Source: Pseudomonas graminis (GTDB lineage Bacteria > Pseudomonadota > Gammaproteobacteria > Pseudomonadales > Pseudomonadaceae). Taken from it: DNA of 64,000 bases. The notes beneath the pieces were generated by a model. That model saw only the letters and a list, made by a program, of their open reading frames with translations. It was not told the origin of the DNA and made no database searches. Shown in pieces: positions 49,967 through 59,297 of the stretch. A program made the translations under genes and the position numbers. Location: assembly GCF_004364335.1 (NCBI RefSeq), contig NZ_SOCR01000011.1, forward strand, positions 62,001 to 126,000, given 5' to 3'. Each line of letters starts with the position of its first letter. The first letter of the stretch is position 1.

Positions 49967-51409
49967 TCAAGCCCCGCCTGTGCCGCCAACGGTGATCGCG
50001 TCGATCTTCAGCGTGGGCTGACCGACGCCTACCGGAACCGATTGACCGTCCTTGCCGCAGGTGCCGACGCCGCTGTCCAGGGACAGATCGTTGCCGACCA
50101 TCGACACGCGGCTCATGCATTCCGGCCCGTTGCCAATCAGTGTCGCGCCTTTGACCGGTGCGGTGATTTTGCCGTCTTCGATCAGATAGGCCTCGCTGGT
50201 GGAGAACACGAACTTGCCGCTGGTGATGTCCACCTGTCCCCCGCCGAGGTTGGCGCAGTAAATACCGCGCTTGACCGAGGCGATGATTTCCGCCGGATCG
50301 CTCTGGCCGCCGAGCATGTACGTGTTGGTCATGCGCGGCATCGGCAGGTGCGCGTAGGACTCGCGACGACCATTACCCGTGCGCGCGACGCCCATCAGCC
50401 GTGCATTGAGCTTGTCTTGCATGTAGCCCTTGAGCACGCCGTTTTCGATCAGCGTGGTGCATTCGGTCGGGGTGCCCTCGTCATCGACGGTCAGGGAACC
50501 GCGGCGATCGGCCAGGGTGCCGTCATCGACGATGGTGCAGAGCTTGGACGCGACCATCTCGCCCATGCGACCGCTGTAGGCCGAGCTGCCCTTGCGGTTG
50601 AAGTCGCCTTCAAGGCCGTGGCCGACCGCTTCGTGCAGCAATACGCCGGACCATCCGGAGCCCAACACCACCGGCAAAGTGCCCGCCGGGGCCGGGATGG
50701 CTTCAAGATTGACCAGCGCCTGACGCAGCGCTTCACGGGCATAACCCATGGCGCGGTCGTCGCTGAGGAAATAACGGTAGTCGGTGCGACCGCCGCCGCC
50801 ATGTCCGCCGCGCTCGCGACGGCCGTTCTGCTCGACGATCACGCTGACGTTGAAACGCACCAACGGACGAACGTCGGCCGCAAGACCACCGTCAGTGGAC
50901 GCCACAAGGATGCGTTCCCAGACGCCCGCCATGCTCACGGTGACTTGCTGAATCCGCGGGTCCAGCGCACGGGTGGCAGCGTCGACGCGCTTGAGCAGGT
51001 CGACTTTCTCGGCGCGGGTCATGACTTCCAGCGGATTGTCCGGCGCGTACAACTGCGCGACGTCCTGGGTGGTGAATGCCTGAACCCGGCCGTTCTGGCC
51101 CGCGCGGGAAATCGAGCGCGCAGCCCGGGCTGCCTGGGTCAGGGCTTCAGGGGTGATGGCGTTGCTGTAGGCGAAGCCGGTTTTCTCGCCTGACTGCGCG
51201 CGTACACCGACGCCCTGGTCCAGGTTGAAGCTGCCTTCCTTGACGATGCCGTCTTCCAGCGCCCAGGACTCGGAAATCTGCCCCTGAAAATACAGGTCGG
51301 CGGCGTCGATGCCTGGGCCGGCCAGCTCGCCGAGCACCGATTGCAGGCTGTCGATGCTCAGGCCGCCTGGTGCCAGAAGGTGTTCGCTGACAGAGGACAA
51401 GTGGCTCAT
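49967..51409 (-). CDS. tldD: Metalloprotease TldD
   Basis: TldD carries the active site of the TldD/PmbA peptidase. The 480-residue protein shows the zinc motif HEAVGHGLEGDFNRKG near 260, with the third ligand Cys in VGTCGKDGQ near 455, and conserved GVGVRAQSGEKTGFAYSN near 70. ATG 51409 has GGAG 6 bp before it; GTG 51415 overlaps the nitrilase stop. It follows the nitrilase gene directly, so both are one transcript. PmbA, its partner, lies 0.7 kb away. Confidence 0.96.
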   Translation of the reverse strand: MSHLSSVSEHLLAPGGLSIDSLQSVLGELAGPGIDAADLYFQGQISESWALEDGIVKEGSFNLDQGVGVRAQSGEKTGFAYSNAITPEALTQAARAARSISRAGQNGRVQAFTTQDVAQLYAPDNPLEVMTRAEKVDLLKRVDAATRALDPRIQQVTVSMAGVWERILVASTDGGLAADVRPLVRFNVSVIVEQNGRRERGGHGGGGRTDYRYFLSDDRAMGYAREALRQALVNLEAIPAPAGTLPVVLGSGWSGVLLHEAVGHGLEGDFNRKGSSAYSGRMGEMVASKLCTIVDDGTLADRRGSLTVDDEGTPTECTTLIENGVLKGYMQDKLNARLMGVARTGNGRRESYAHLPMPRMTNTYMLGGQSDPAEIIASVKRGIYCANLGGGQVDITSGKFVFSTSEAYLIEDGKITAPVKGATLIGNGPECMSRVSMVGNDLSLDSGVGTCGKDGQSVPVGVGQPTLKIDAITVGGTGGA

Positions 51410-51411
51410 AT

Positions 51412-52263
51412 TCACTCCGGGGTATTGGCAGGTCGCACCGCGGCCTGCGAAAAAAATCGCCGGTGATTCGCTACCGGCATGCGCGCCCGTATGGACGCTT
51501 GTTCTACGCTGTCTCGTTCGGCCAGCAGCACGGCTTCACCCTGTGCCTGCTCGGCCAGCACGCGGCCCCATGGATCTATGATCGCCGCGTGCCCAAATGT
51601 TTCTCTCGGCCCCGGATGAACCCCGCCTTGCGCCGCCGCCAGCAGGTAGCACTGGGTTTCAATGGCCCGGGCGCGCAGCAGAATCTCCCAGTGCGCCTTG
51701 CCGGTCACGGCGGTAAAGGCCGACGGCGCGGTGATCAATTCAGCCCCCGCTTCCCGCAGCGCGGTGTATAGCTCGGGAAACCGCAAGTCGTAACACACCG
51801 AAAGCCCCAGCCGTCCGACCGGCGTGTCGGCCACCACGATATTATTACCGTGGGCGTAGTCGTCGGATTCCCGGTAACGCCCTCGTGCATCGGCGACATC
51901 CACGTCAAACAGATGCAGCTTGTCATAACGGGCGACTTGCTGGCCCTGAGCGTCAATCAGCAATGAACACGCCGTGACTTTGCCATCCGGCTGACCTTCG
52001 GGCGGCAGCGGCAAAGTCCCGGCAACTATCCATAAGGTGAGGTCGCGAGCGGCAAGTTTCAACCATGGTAGGATCGGTCCTTCACCAAGGGCCTCGGCGC
52101 GGCCGATGGCAGCCACATCCCGCCGGCCCATCGCGGCGAAGTTTTCCGGGAGCACGGCCAGTTTGGCACCCGACGCAGCGGCTTGTTCCAGCAATCTGCG
52201 CGCCTGGGCCAGATTGCCGAGCACATCGCTCTGGCTAACCATCTGAATGACTGCGAAGGACAT
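51412..52263 (-). CDS. Carbon-nitrogen hydrolase (nitrilase superfamily)
   Basis: A 283-residue amidase of the Nit family, probably close to deaminated-glutathione amidase. The catalytic triad is visible: Glu in VLPENFAAMG near 41, Lys in YDKLHLFDVD near 113, and Cys in GLSVCYDLRFPELYTALREA near 152. It is coupled to tldD, its usual Pseudomonas neighbour, and yhdP lies further upstream. Substrate not determined. Confidence 0.92.
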   Translation of the reverse strand: MSFAVIQMVSQSDVLGNLAQARRLLEQAAASGAKLAVLPENFAAMGRRDVAAIGRAEALGEGPILPWLKLAARDLTLWIVAGTLPLPPEGQPDGKVTACSLLIDAQGQQVARYDKLHLFDVDVADARGRYRESDDYAHGNNIVVADTPVGRLGLSVCYDLRFPELYTALREAGAELITAPSAFTAVTGKAHWEILLRARAIETQCYLLAAAQGGVHPGPRETFGHAAIIDPWGRVLAEQAQGEAVLLAERDSVEQASIRARMPVANHRRFFSQAAVRPANTPE

Positions 52264-52353
52264 AAGTGATCCCTGATCGATAGAACTGCACTCTACTCCA
52301 AGCGCCGATGATCCGGCTCGCCCAGCCGCGCGATTTCATCGTGACTGCACCAT

Positions 52354-52421
52354 TCTTCCCGGCTGAAGCCGGTTCCACTAACACCGCGCGCACCCTGTGG
52401 GACTGGCTTTAGCCGGGAAGG
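52354..52421. repeat. REPIN (CTTCCCGGCTGAAGCCGG type), copy b1
   Basis: TTCTTCCCGGCTGAAGCCGG facing GGGACTGGCTTTAGCCGGGA A, about 68 bp in total. First element of the cluster upstream of the nitrilase. Confidence 0.87.
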
Positions 52422-52917
52422 CGTCAGGCGTCACCCCGCAGATTTATTGACGTGCCTCACACCTGAATGCAGGAGCGCGCTTGCCCGCGAAAGCGTAGGT
52501 ACGGACGACCAATATGCGTCGGATGTACCGGCCTCTTCGCGGGCAAGCGCGCTCCTACACCGATCAGCGGCAGACAGTGAACGCTCGTGGCACCCACCGG
52601 CCTCTTCCCGGCTGAAGCCGGTCCCACTGACACCGCGCTCACCTAGTGGGACCGGCTTTAGCCGGGAAGGCGTCGGGTGTCACGCCGCAGAGCAATTGAC
52701 GTGCCGCAGATCTGAATGTAAGAGCGCGCTTGCCCGCGAAAGCGTAGGTACGGACCCCCAATATCCGTCGGATGTACCGGCCTCTTCGCGGGCAAGCGCG
52801 CTCCTACACCGATCAGCGGCAGACGATGGATTCTCTTGGCACACACTGGCCTCTTCCCGGCTGAAGCCGGTCCTACATACCGCGCGAACCGTGTAGGACT
52901 GGCTTTAGCCGGGAAGG
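52420..52917. repeat. Tandem composite REPIN unit, two copies of about 249 bp
   Basis: Two near-identical units (about 52420-52668 and 52669-52916) each hold one GAGCGCGCTTGCCCGCGAA-type REPIN (52471-52556; 52721-52805) followed by one CTTCCCGGCTGAAGCCGG-type REPIN (52601-52670; 52850-52917), with matching spacers such as AGCGTAGGTACGGAC and CCGATCAGCGGCAGAC. The joins begin GGCGTCRGGYGTCAC. The gap 52264-52983 contains no gene. Confidence 0.85.
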
Positions 52918-52961
52918 CGTCGGGCGTCACACTGCAAAGGTCTGCGTCGTGCCAAGGCAGT

Positions 52962-53001
52962 GATCATTGCGGTTTCTCGAAGATCACTGCGGTTTCTCGA
53001 A
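52962..53001. repeat. 20-bp tandem duplication over the yhdP stop codon
   Basis: GATCATTGCGGTTTCTCGAA (52962-52981) and GATCACTGCGGTTTCTCGAA (52982-53001) are head-to-tail and differ at one base. The second copy encodes the last YhdP residues and stop; the first lies just outside the gene. Confidence 0.8.
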
Positions 53002-56000
53002 TGGCTTGTCGAAGGTGATCTTGGGTTCTTTCCATGGCCCTTCGACCTTGTACTGGACGCTGGCGAAGCGCGACACGCGATCGCCCAACAACTTGTCGAC
53101 CAGAAACAACGCGCCGCCGATCGCCGGTGCGCCGACGATCAACGCCGCGATTGGCAGGTTATTGGTCACGGGCAGCGTTACCAGCAGCTTGGCGTCGACG
53201 CGGTCGCGGACCATGTCCAGCGTGCCGTCCAGTTCCAGGTTGGTGGACGGGCCGGTCATGGTGATTGGATTACGTGTGACGTACACACCATCGCTCGCGA
53301 CCAGCAAGCCTTTGACCTTGTCGTAGCTCAGCCCCTTGCCCAGCAGGTCGGAGAAGTCCAGACGCAGACGCCGGCCAATTGAATTGAAGTTGAGCAGACC
53401 GAACACCCGCAGCGCCTGCGCGCCACCCTCGACCTCAACGAACTGACCGTTCTTCAGCGTCGCATCGAGACTGCCGGAATAACGCTTCAAGCCCACCCAC
53501 GCAGGCGAACCCGGCCAGCGTCCGTCAGCGTTCAGCTCGAATTCCTGACTGGTCACCGTGGGCGCAAAACCCCAGGCCTTGAGCACATCCGCGAGATTCT
53601 TGCCGCTGACCTGGCCCTTGAACCAACTGCTGGTCGTCCCCGGCGTGCCTTCCCAGCCGCCATTGCCCAGCAGCGCAATGCCTTTGAGGCCCAGATTCAT
53701 ATCGGTCATCTGGATGCCGTTCGGCGTCGGGCGGACCTTAAGCGACCACGCGCCCATTAATTGATCGCCTTGAAACAGCTGCGTGATTTTGATGTTCAGC
53801 GCGGGGATCTTGCGGGGATCGACATCCGCCAACGGATCCGGAGCGTTTTCCACCACCGCTGCATTCGGATCCGGCGCGGGCAAGCGCACGTAAAGCAGGC
53901 TGATGTCTATCGGCGCGGTTTTGCTGTCCGGCAACGTCGCCGTGCCTTTCAACTTCGAGCTGTCCAGCGACAGTGCCCACGCGGTATCACTGCGGTTGAG
54001 CTGAACCCCCGCCTGCTCCAGGGTCGTGCCCATCGCGGTCAGCTTGCCGATCTGCAGATCGACGCTATTGAGCAACTGCTTGGCGCTGCCCCCAGGGTCA
54101 TTGCCGGCATAACGCTCAGCCATGGCTTGCCAGGGCGCGATGTCCAGTTCCGACAACGAGCCGCGCACACGCAACCCCTTGCTGTCCGGCACAATCGCCC
54201 CGCCTTCACCGAGGAACAGCTCGCCACGCCCGTCACCGAATTTGCCCGGCGGCGATGCGAACGCGAGGTTGGCGATATTGCCGTAGCCGACGTCGATGCG
54301 CCGTTCCGGGCCTTGCAGGTTCATGCGCAAGTCGGTGTCACGCGTGTCATCAGCGGTTTTGCCGAACGGTGCTGGCAGATCGACCGCCAGCCCTTTCAAA
54401 TTCGAGTTGATCTGCAGCTGACTGGCGTTGCCGCTCAACGTCAGCTGCAACTGATAGGGCAGATCCCCCGAAATCGGCAACGGCTGCGTCACGCCCAGCC
54501 AGTCGGTCAGACGCTTGCTGGCAATCTGGCTGCTGGCGGTAATACGCGTCACCGGCGCACCCGGTTTGCCTTCGGCAAAAATCTCGGCATTCACCGGCTT
54601 GTCGAACGCGACGGCCTTGATGTTCTTGCCGCTCAGCCCTTTGGTGTAATCGAAGCGGAAATCGCCGCGCAGTTGCGTCAGTTCCAGCACCGGGTCGGCG
54701 AGCTTGAGCCGCGAGTTCTCGGTACTGAAATCGACGACGACTTTGGGCTCCTGCCCCTTCACCAGCGGAATATCCAGATTGATATGGCCCTGCAGCGGCC
54801 CTTCCGCCTGCCAGCCGGCGAAGGTCTGGCCGGTGCCAATCGGCGCTTCCTGGAGAATCTTCATGCCGTCCTGAAGGCTGCCTTTCAGATCCCCGTCCAC
54901 CAACAGATGGCTGGACTGGCCGGCCGGGACATGGGGAATGTCCACGGCGACATTGCTGACCTGGGTGTTCAGCAGCTGACCCTTGTTGGCCCGAATGCGC
55001 ACGCCGCTGTTTTCCACGAACACATCACCGTCCACGTTGTTCAACTGCGGCCACCCTGACTGGAACGCCAGGCTCGCGTTGCGCACCTTGAAGAACAGGC
55101 TGATGACCCGCGCCACATCAGGCGCGTCTTTGTTGATCGAGCCCTGATACTGGAAGAACCCCTGATCGACGTTGCCACCCAGAATGGCGGTACGCAGCCA
55201 CTGATCGAGGGAAGGGCTGAGCACGGCGGGCAGGTACTTGGAAGTGTAGCGACCGTCGCCGTCGACCAGCCCGACGCGCAGGTCCATGTAGTCTTCCTGG
55301 CTGTGGTCGAAGTGCAGGCGGATCAGGAAATCGCTGGCGATATTGCCCTCCTCCCCCTGGACCTTGATGTACGGCGCAACCAGCGTGAAGCCCTGATCGT
55401 CCAGCGACCAGGTCAGCTTTGCGTTGGCATGACGGTACTTCCATTCATTACGGAAGATCGGGTCCAGGTGCAGCATGAAATCGTCGGTGTCGAGGCGCAG
55501 CTCGCCCTGGCCCAGATCCCCGCTGATGGCACCGCTGACGTTCCCTGCTGCCGGCGCGCCGTGGTAGGCGTCGAAACCGACCTTGTCCAGATTGGCGGCG
55601 AAGCTCACTCGTTTCGGGGGCTCGGCTTGCGGTCGGTAATCCACCAGCACGTTGCGCAGCCCGCCGGTGACTTTCAGCCGGTCGACCGCCACCATCACTT
55701 TGTCGGGCAACGGCGCGAGAGAGTCCAGCAGCGGCGTGATCGGCGTCAGGTCAAGCCGGTCAGCCTGGACGTGCCACAGCTCTTCGGCGTCGGCCGTCGC
55801 GGCGGTCTGCTGCAGATGCACGCGACTTTCCCAGCGCTTGCTGTTCAGGTCCATCGCCAATGAGTCGAGCGTGGTGCTGAAGCCTTTTTCGTCGCGCACA
55901 AACCAGGCGTTGAGGGCCAGATTATCGATGCGCGCAGGCTTGCGGTCAGCGTAGGCGCCCTTGAATTGCGGCGCATTCAAGCGGGCAACGGCGCTTTGCA

Positions 56001-56799
56001 GATTGCCCTTGCCCCAGTTGAGCCACAACTCGCCGCCGGCCTTGAGCTTCTGAATTTTCCAGTCGCGGGTCAGGCTCTTCGGCAACCATTGCGACCACTC
56101 GCTTTGCGGCAAGCTCAAGTACGCTTGGGCCTCGCCGTCGCGCCACTCGTGGGCGCGAACAGTGGAGCGGACGTTCAGCGACAGCGGCTGGCCGTCGGGC
56201 AGGTTCAGGCGAGCGTCGAGGCGCTGATGCAGGCTGCCGGTTTTGAGCGTCAAGCTCACGTAGGTCAGCGTCAGGGGCGCATGTTCATAGGGCTGCAAGG
56301 TGATCTGGCTGTCGAACAGCGACAGGTGCGAGACCATTTGCATCTGATTGAGAATTTTCTCGGGATCGGCGACCTGATCGGGCTGTACAGGTAAGCCTTG
56401 TAGTGCCCAGTGGCCGGTCTGGTCTTCTTTCAGGCCGATCTGCAGGCCGTCCAGCTCAAGCCGTTCGAGGCGCACTTCGCGGGTACGCAGGCTGGCGAGC
56501 AGGTCCGGCATGGCCCGTACGTGATCGAGCCGAACGGCATTGCCGCCCTCACCGATCATCACGTCACGGGCGACGAACACCGGGGCGAAACCGCTCCAGC
56601 TGCCTTCCAGCCGGCCAATGCTCACCGGCATGCCCAGCGCGGTCTGCGCCTCGGCTTCAACGTCGGCGCGGTATTCGGCCACCATCGGCACCAATTGACG
56701 GCCGACGCTCACGTACAGCGCGACCAGCACCACGAAAAAGGCGCACAGACTCAGCGCCCAACGGGTCAGCACAGCCAGAAACCGGGTCAGACGCTCCAT
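52984..56799 (-). CDS. yhdP: AsmA-like phospholipid-transport protein YhdP
   Basis: YhdP is a very long envelope-spanning protein of the AsmA/TamB type that moves phospholipid toward the outer membrane. The 1271-residue protein has one N-terminal helix (LTRWALSLCAFFVVLVALYV), a conserved N-domain (RLEGSWSGFAPVFVARDVMI), a long repetitive beta-groove region, and the C-terminal AsmA-like part (ARFASVQYKVEGPWKEPKIT FDKPFEKPQ). ATG 56799 has GGAGG 8-9 bp upstream. It follows rng after 190 bp, the usual maf-rng-yhdP-nitrilase-tldD order, with the REPIN cluster inserted after it. Confidence 0.95.
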   Translation of the reverse strand: MERLTRFLAVLTRWALSLCAFFVVLVALYVSVGRQLVPMVAEYRADVEAEAQTALGMPVSIGRLEGSWSGFAPVFVARDVMIGEGGNAVRLDHVRAMPDLLASLRTREVRLERLELDGLQIGLKEDQTGHWALQGLPVQPDQVADPEKILNQMQMVSHLSLFDSQITLQPYEHAPLTLTYVSLTLKTGSLHQRLDARLNLPDGQPLSLNVRSTVRAHEWRDGEAQAYLSLPQSEWSQWLPKSLTRDWKIQKLKAGGELWLNWGKGNLQSAVARLNAPQFKGAYADRKPARIDNLALNAWFVRDEKGFSTTLDSLAMDLNSKRWESRVHLQQTAATADAEELWHVQADRLDLTPITPLLDSLAPLPDKVMVAVDRLKVTGGLRNVLVDYRPQAEPPKRVSFAANLDKVGFDAYHGAPAAGNVSGAISGDLGQGELRLDTDDFMLHLDPIFRNEWKYRHANAKLTWSLDDQGFTLVAPYIKVQGEEGNIASDFLIRLHFDHSQEDYMDLRVGLVDGDGRYTSKYLPAVLSPSLDQWLRTAILGGNVDQGFFQYQGSINKDAPDVARVISLFFKVRNASLAFQSGWPQLNNVDGDVFVENSGVRIRANKGQLLNTQVSNVAVDIPHVPAGQSSHLLVDGDLKGSLQDGMKILQEAPIGTGQTFAGWQAEGPLQGHINLDIPLVKGQEPKVVVDFSTENSRLKLADPVLELTQLRGDFRFDYTKGLSGKNIKAVAFDKPVNAEIFAEGKPGAPVTRITASSQIASKRLTDWLGVTQPLPISGDLPYQLQLTLSGNASQLQINSNLKGLAVDLPAPFGKTADDTRDTDLRMNLQGPERRIDVGYGNIANLAFASPPGKFGDGRGELFLGEGGAIVPDSKGLRVRGSLSELDIAPWQAMAERYAGNDPGGSAKQLLNSVDLQIGKLTAMGTTLEQAGVQLNRSDTAWALSLDSSKLKGTATLPDSKTAPIDISLLYVRLPAPDPNAAVVENAPDPLADVDPRKIPALNIKITQLFQGDQLMGAWSLKVRPTPNGIQMTDMNLGLKGIALLGNGGWEGTPGTTSSWFKGQVSGKNLADVLKAWGFAPTVTSQEFELNADGRWPGSPAWVGLKRYSGSLDATLKNGQFVEVEGGAQALRVFGLLNFNSIGRRLRLDFSDLLGKGLSYDKVKGLLVASDGVYVTRNPITMTGPSTNLELDGTLDMVRDRVDAKLLVTLPVTNNLPIAALIVGAPAIGGALFLVDKLLGDRVSRFASVQYKVEGPWKEPKITFDKPFEKPQ

Positions 56800-56989
56800 G
56801 TCGCTACGCCTCCGCAAAAACCGCCTGCAGATGGCATCCGGCCCAATCGTGCAGGTGCGGGTACGTCCAGGTTGTGCTCAATCGCCACGCGTTGTTCTCG
56901 TTGGACGGCATCCGTTCCGTCTGCCTCAAGGGCACTGTTTACTGTATTCCACTGCACCGCCACTCGGCAGCGAGGCGCATCACGCACTC

Positions 56990-58447
56990 TCAGAGCAGCA
57001 CGACGTCATATTGTTCCTGGGAGTACATGGTCTCGACCTGAAAGCGAATGGTCCTGCCAATGAACACTTCCAGCTCGGCCACATTGCCGGATTCTTCGTC
57101 GAGCAGCCGGTCGACCACTTTCTGATTGGCCAGCACCCGGTAGCCCACTGCCTGATAAGCGCGGGCTTCGCGCAGGATCTCGCGGAATATCTCGTAGCAG
57201 ATGGTTTCCGGGGTCTTCAGCTTGCCACGGCCCTGGCAACTGCTGCACGGCTCGCACAGCACTTGCTCCAGACTTTCCCGGGTGCGCTTGCGCGTCATCT
57301 GCACCAGACCCAGTTCGGTGATGCCAATGATGTTGGTTTTGGCGTGATCGCGCTCGAGCTGTTTTTCGAGAGTCCGCAGCACCTGGCGCTGGTGCTCGGC
57401 GTCTTCCATGTCGATGAAATCGATGATGATGATGCCGCCGATATTGCGCAGCCGCAGCTGTCGGGCAATGGCGATCGCCGCTTCAAGATTGGTCTTGAAG
57501 ATGGTCTCTTCGAGGTTGCGATGACCGACGAACGCACCGGTGTTCACGTCGATGGTGGTCATGGCTTCGGCAGGATCGATCACCAGATAGCCGCCGGACT
57601 TGAGCGGCACCTTGCGGTCCAGCGCCCGCTGAATTTCATCCTCGACGCCGTACAGGTCGAAAATCGGCCGCTCGCCGGGATAGTGCTCAAGGCGGTCGGC
57701 GATTTCAGGCATCAACTCAGCCACAAACTGGGTGGTCTTCTGGAACGTCTCGCGGGAATCGATACGAATCTTCTCGGTGCGCGGGCTGACCAGATCTCGC
57801 AACGTGCGCAGCGCCAGACCGAGGTCTTCGTAGATCACGCTGGCCGGGCTGATGGTCTTGATCTGCTCGCCAATTTGATCCCACAGCCTGCGCAGGTAGC
57901 GGATGTCCATCATGATCTCGTCGGCGCCCGCACCTTCGGCAGCCGTGCGCAGGATGAACCCGCCCTTCTCCTTGATCCCTTCCTTGGCGACGCAATCGCT
58001 GACCACTTGTTTAAGGCGCTCGCGCTCGGCTTCGTCTTCGATTTTCAGGGAAATGCCGACGTGGGCCGTGCGCGGCATGTACACAAGGTAGCGCGACGGG
58101 ATCGACAGTTGAGTCGTCAACCGCGCGCCTTTGCTGCCGATCGGGTCCTTGGTGACCTGCACCACCAAACTCTGGCCGTCGTGGACCAGCGAGCTGATGG
58201 TCTCAACGGCCGGGCCTTCGCGCATGGAGATTTCCGATGCGTGAATGAACGCCGCGCGGTCAAGCCCGATGTCGATAAACGCCGCCTGCATGCCAGGCAG
58301 CACGCGCACGACCTTGCCCTTGTAGATATTGCCCACGATCCCGCGACGCTGGGTGCGTTCGACGTGCACCTCTTGCAACACCCCGTTCTCAACGACCGCC
58401 ACGCGCGATTCCATCGGCGTGATGTTGATCAGAATCTCTTCACTCAT
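56990..58447 (-). CDS. rng: Ribonuclease G
   Basis: RNase G (CafA) trims the 5' end of 16S rRNA and some mRNAs. The 485-residue protein has an N-terminal S1 domain (about 37-125; RRGIVGNIYKGKVVRVLPGM), the catalytic core with metal-binding Asp residues in IDVNTGAFVGHRNLEETIFK TN near 303 and IIIDFIDMEDAEHQRQVL near 345, and the zinc-link cysteines CEPCSSCQGRGKL near 405. It lacks the long C-terminal scaffold of RNase E. Its ATG overlaps the maf stop (ATGA). Confidence 0.97.
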   Translation of the reverse strand: MSEEILINITPMESRVAVVENGVLQEVHVERTQRRGIVGNIYKGKVVRVLPGMQAAFIDIGLDRAAFIHASEISMREGPAVETISSLVHDGQSLVVQVTKDPIGSKGARLTTQLSIPSRYLVYMPRTAHVGISLKIEDEAERERLKQVVSDCVAKEGIKEKGGFILRTAAEGAGADEIMMDIRYLRRLWDQIGEQIKTISPASVIYEDLGLALRTLRDLVSPRTEKIRIDSRETFQKTTQFVAELMPEIADRLEHYPGERPIFDLYGVEDEIQRALDRKVPLKSGGYLVIDPAEAMTTIDVNTGAFVGHRNLEETIFKTNLEAAIAIARQLRLRNIGGIIIIDFIDMEDAEHQRQVLRTLEKQLERDHAKTNIIGITELGLVQMTRKRTRESLEQVLCEPCSSCQGRGKLKTPETICYEIFREILREARAYQAVGYRVLANQKVVDRLLDEESGNVAELEVFIGRTIRFQVETMYSQEQYDVVLL

Positions 58448-59055
58448 GACTTGTCACCTTCCGGGCGTTGCCAACAGGGTATGCCGAAACGCTGGAGGAT
58501 TTCTGCGGTTTCGCACAAGGGCAAACCGACCACGGCGGAATAACTGCCACTGAGGTTTTCCACGAACACGGCGCCCAGCCCTTGAATGCCATAGCCGCCG
58601 GCCTTGTCGCAGGGCTCGCCGCTGGCCCAGTAACGGCGGGCCTCGTCTTCCGGGATCGCCCGGAAACGGACACGGCTGGTGACGGTCCGGGTTTCGCAGC
58701 GCTCTTCGTGAACCACGGCAATGGCGGTCAGGACGTCGTGTTCCCGGTTCGACAGTGCGGCAAGCATCGCCAGCGCCTCGGCTTCGTCCGCCGGTTTGCC
58801 GAGGATGCGGCCGTCGAGGACCACGGCGGTGTCGGCGCCCAGAACGCAGGCGGTCGGGTAGGCGGGATCGTTGGCGAGCTGCAGCAGCCCGGCATCCGCC
58901 TTGCCACGGGCCAGCCGCAAGACGTAGGCGGCAGGGGTTTCATTGGCCAGAGGGGTTTCGTCGATGTCGGCGCTGAGGGTCGTGAACGGCACGCCGATCT
59001 GGGTCAGCAGCTCACGACGGCGCGGGGAGCCGGAGGCAAGAAGAAGTTGGGGCAT
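58444..59055 (-). CDS. Maf-family nucleotide pyrophosphatase (YhdE type)
   Basis: Maf proteins hydrolyse dTTP/UTP or modified nucleotides and act as house-cleaning enzymes and division inhibitors. The 203-residue protein begins MPQLLLASGSPRRRELLTQI, the Maf signature with the phosphate-binding SGSPRR loop, and has VLGADTAVVLDGRILGKP near 72 and GGYGIQGLGAVFVENLSGSY near 155. It sits between mreD and rng, the conserved order; coupled to rng. Confidence 0.94.
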   Translation of the reverse strand: MPQLLLASGSPRRRELLTQIGVPFTTLSADIDETPLANETPAAYVLRLARGKADAGLLQLANDPAYPTACVLGADTAVVLDGRILGKPADEAEALAMLAALSNREHDVLTAIAVVHEERCETRTVTSRVRFRAIPEDEARRYWASGEPCDKAGGYGIQGLGAVFVENLSGSYSAVVGLPLCETAEILQRFGIPCWQRPEGDKS

Positions 59056-59126
59056 GGGACGTCTCCGTGTCGTTGATCACAAGCGTAGCCTTGGTGCACA
59101 CCGCTGAAGTGAGGATGCTCACACCG

Positions 59127-59199
59127 GCCTCTTCCCGGCTGAAGCCGGTCCCACTAAAACATCCCGTTCAAATTGTGGGACCGGCTTTAGCCGGGAAAG
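59127..59199. repeat. REPIN (CTTCCCGGCTGAAGCCGG type), copy b4
   Basis: GGCCTCTTCCCGGCTGAAGC CGG facing ACCGGCTTTAGCCGGGAAAG C. It lies in the mreD-maf gap. Confidence 0.88.
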
Positions 59200-59239
59200 C
59201 GTCGGGTGTCACGCCGCAGAATTGAGGGTGCTCACACTG

Positions 59240-59270
59240 GCCTCTTCCCGGCTGAAGCCGGTCCTACAAA
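59240..59270. repeat. Single REP half-element
   Basis: GCCTCTTCCCGGCTGAAGCC GG, with no facing partner, after the flank GTCGGGTGTCACGCCGCAGA that also follows other copies. Confidence 0.7.
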
Positions 59271-59297
59271 AAACCGGCAGATGCCGTTCCCAATTAC

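Noticed and set aside
52420..52917. Short coding frames inside the REPIN cluster on both strands
   Set aside because: Their products are translations of palindromic repeats (for example repeated SALARESVGTD-type strings), not conserved proteins.
53761..55059. 432-codon plus-strand frame opposite yhdP
   Set aside because: Antisense to a convincing YhdP reading frame, with biased Arg/Gln composition and no recognisable motif.
56798..58543. 581-codon plus-strand frame opposite rng
   Set aside because: Shadow of the RNase G gene; the real S1 and catalytic motifs are on the minus strand.
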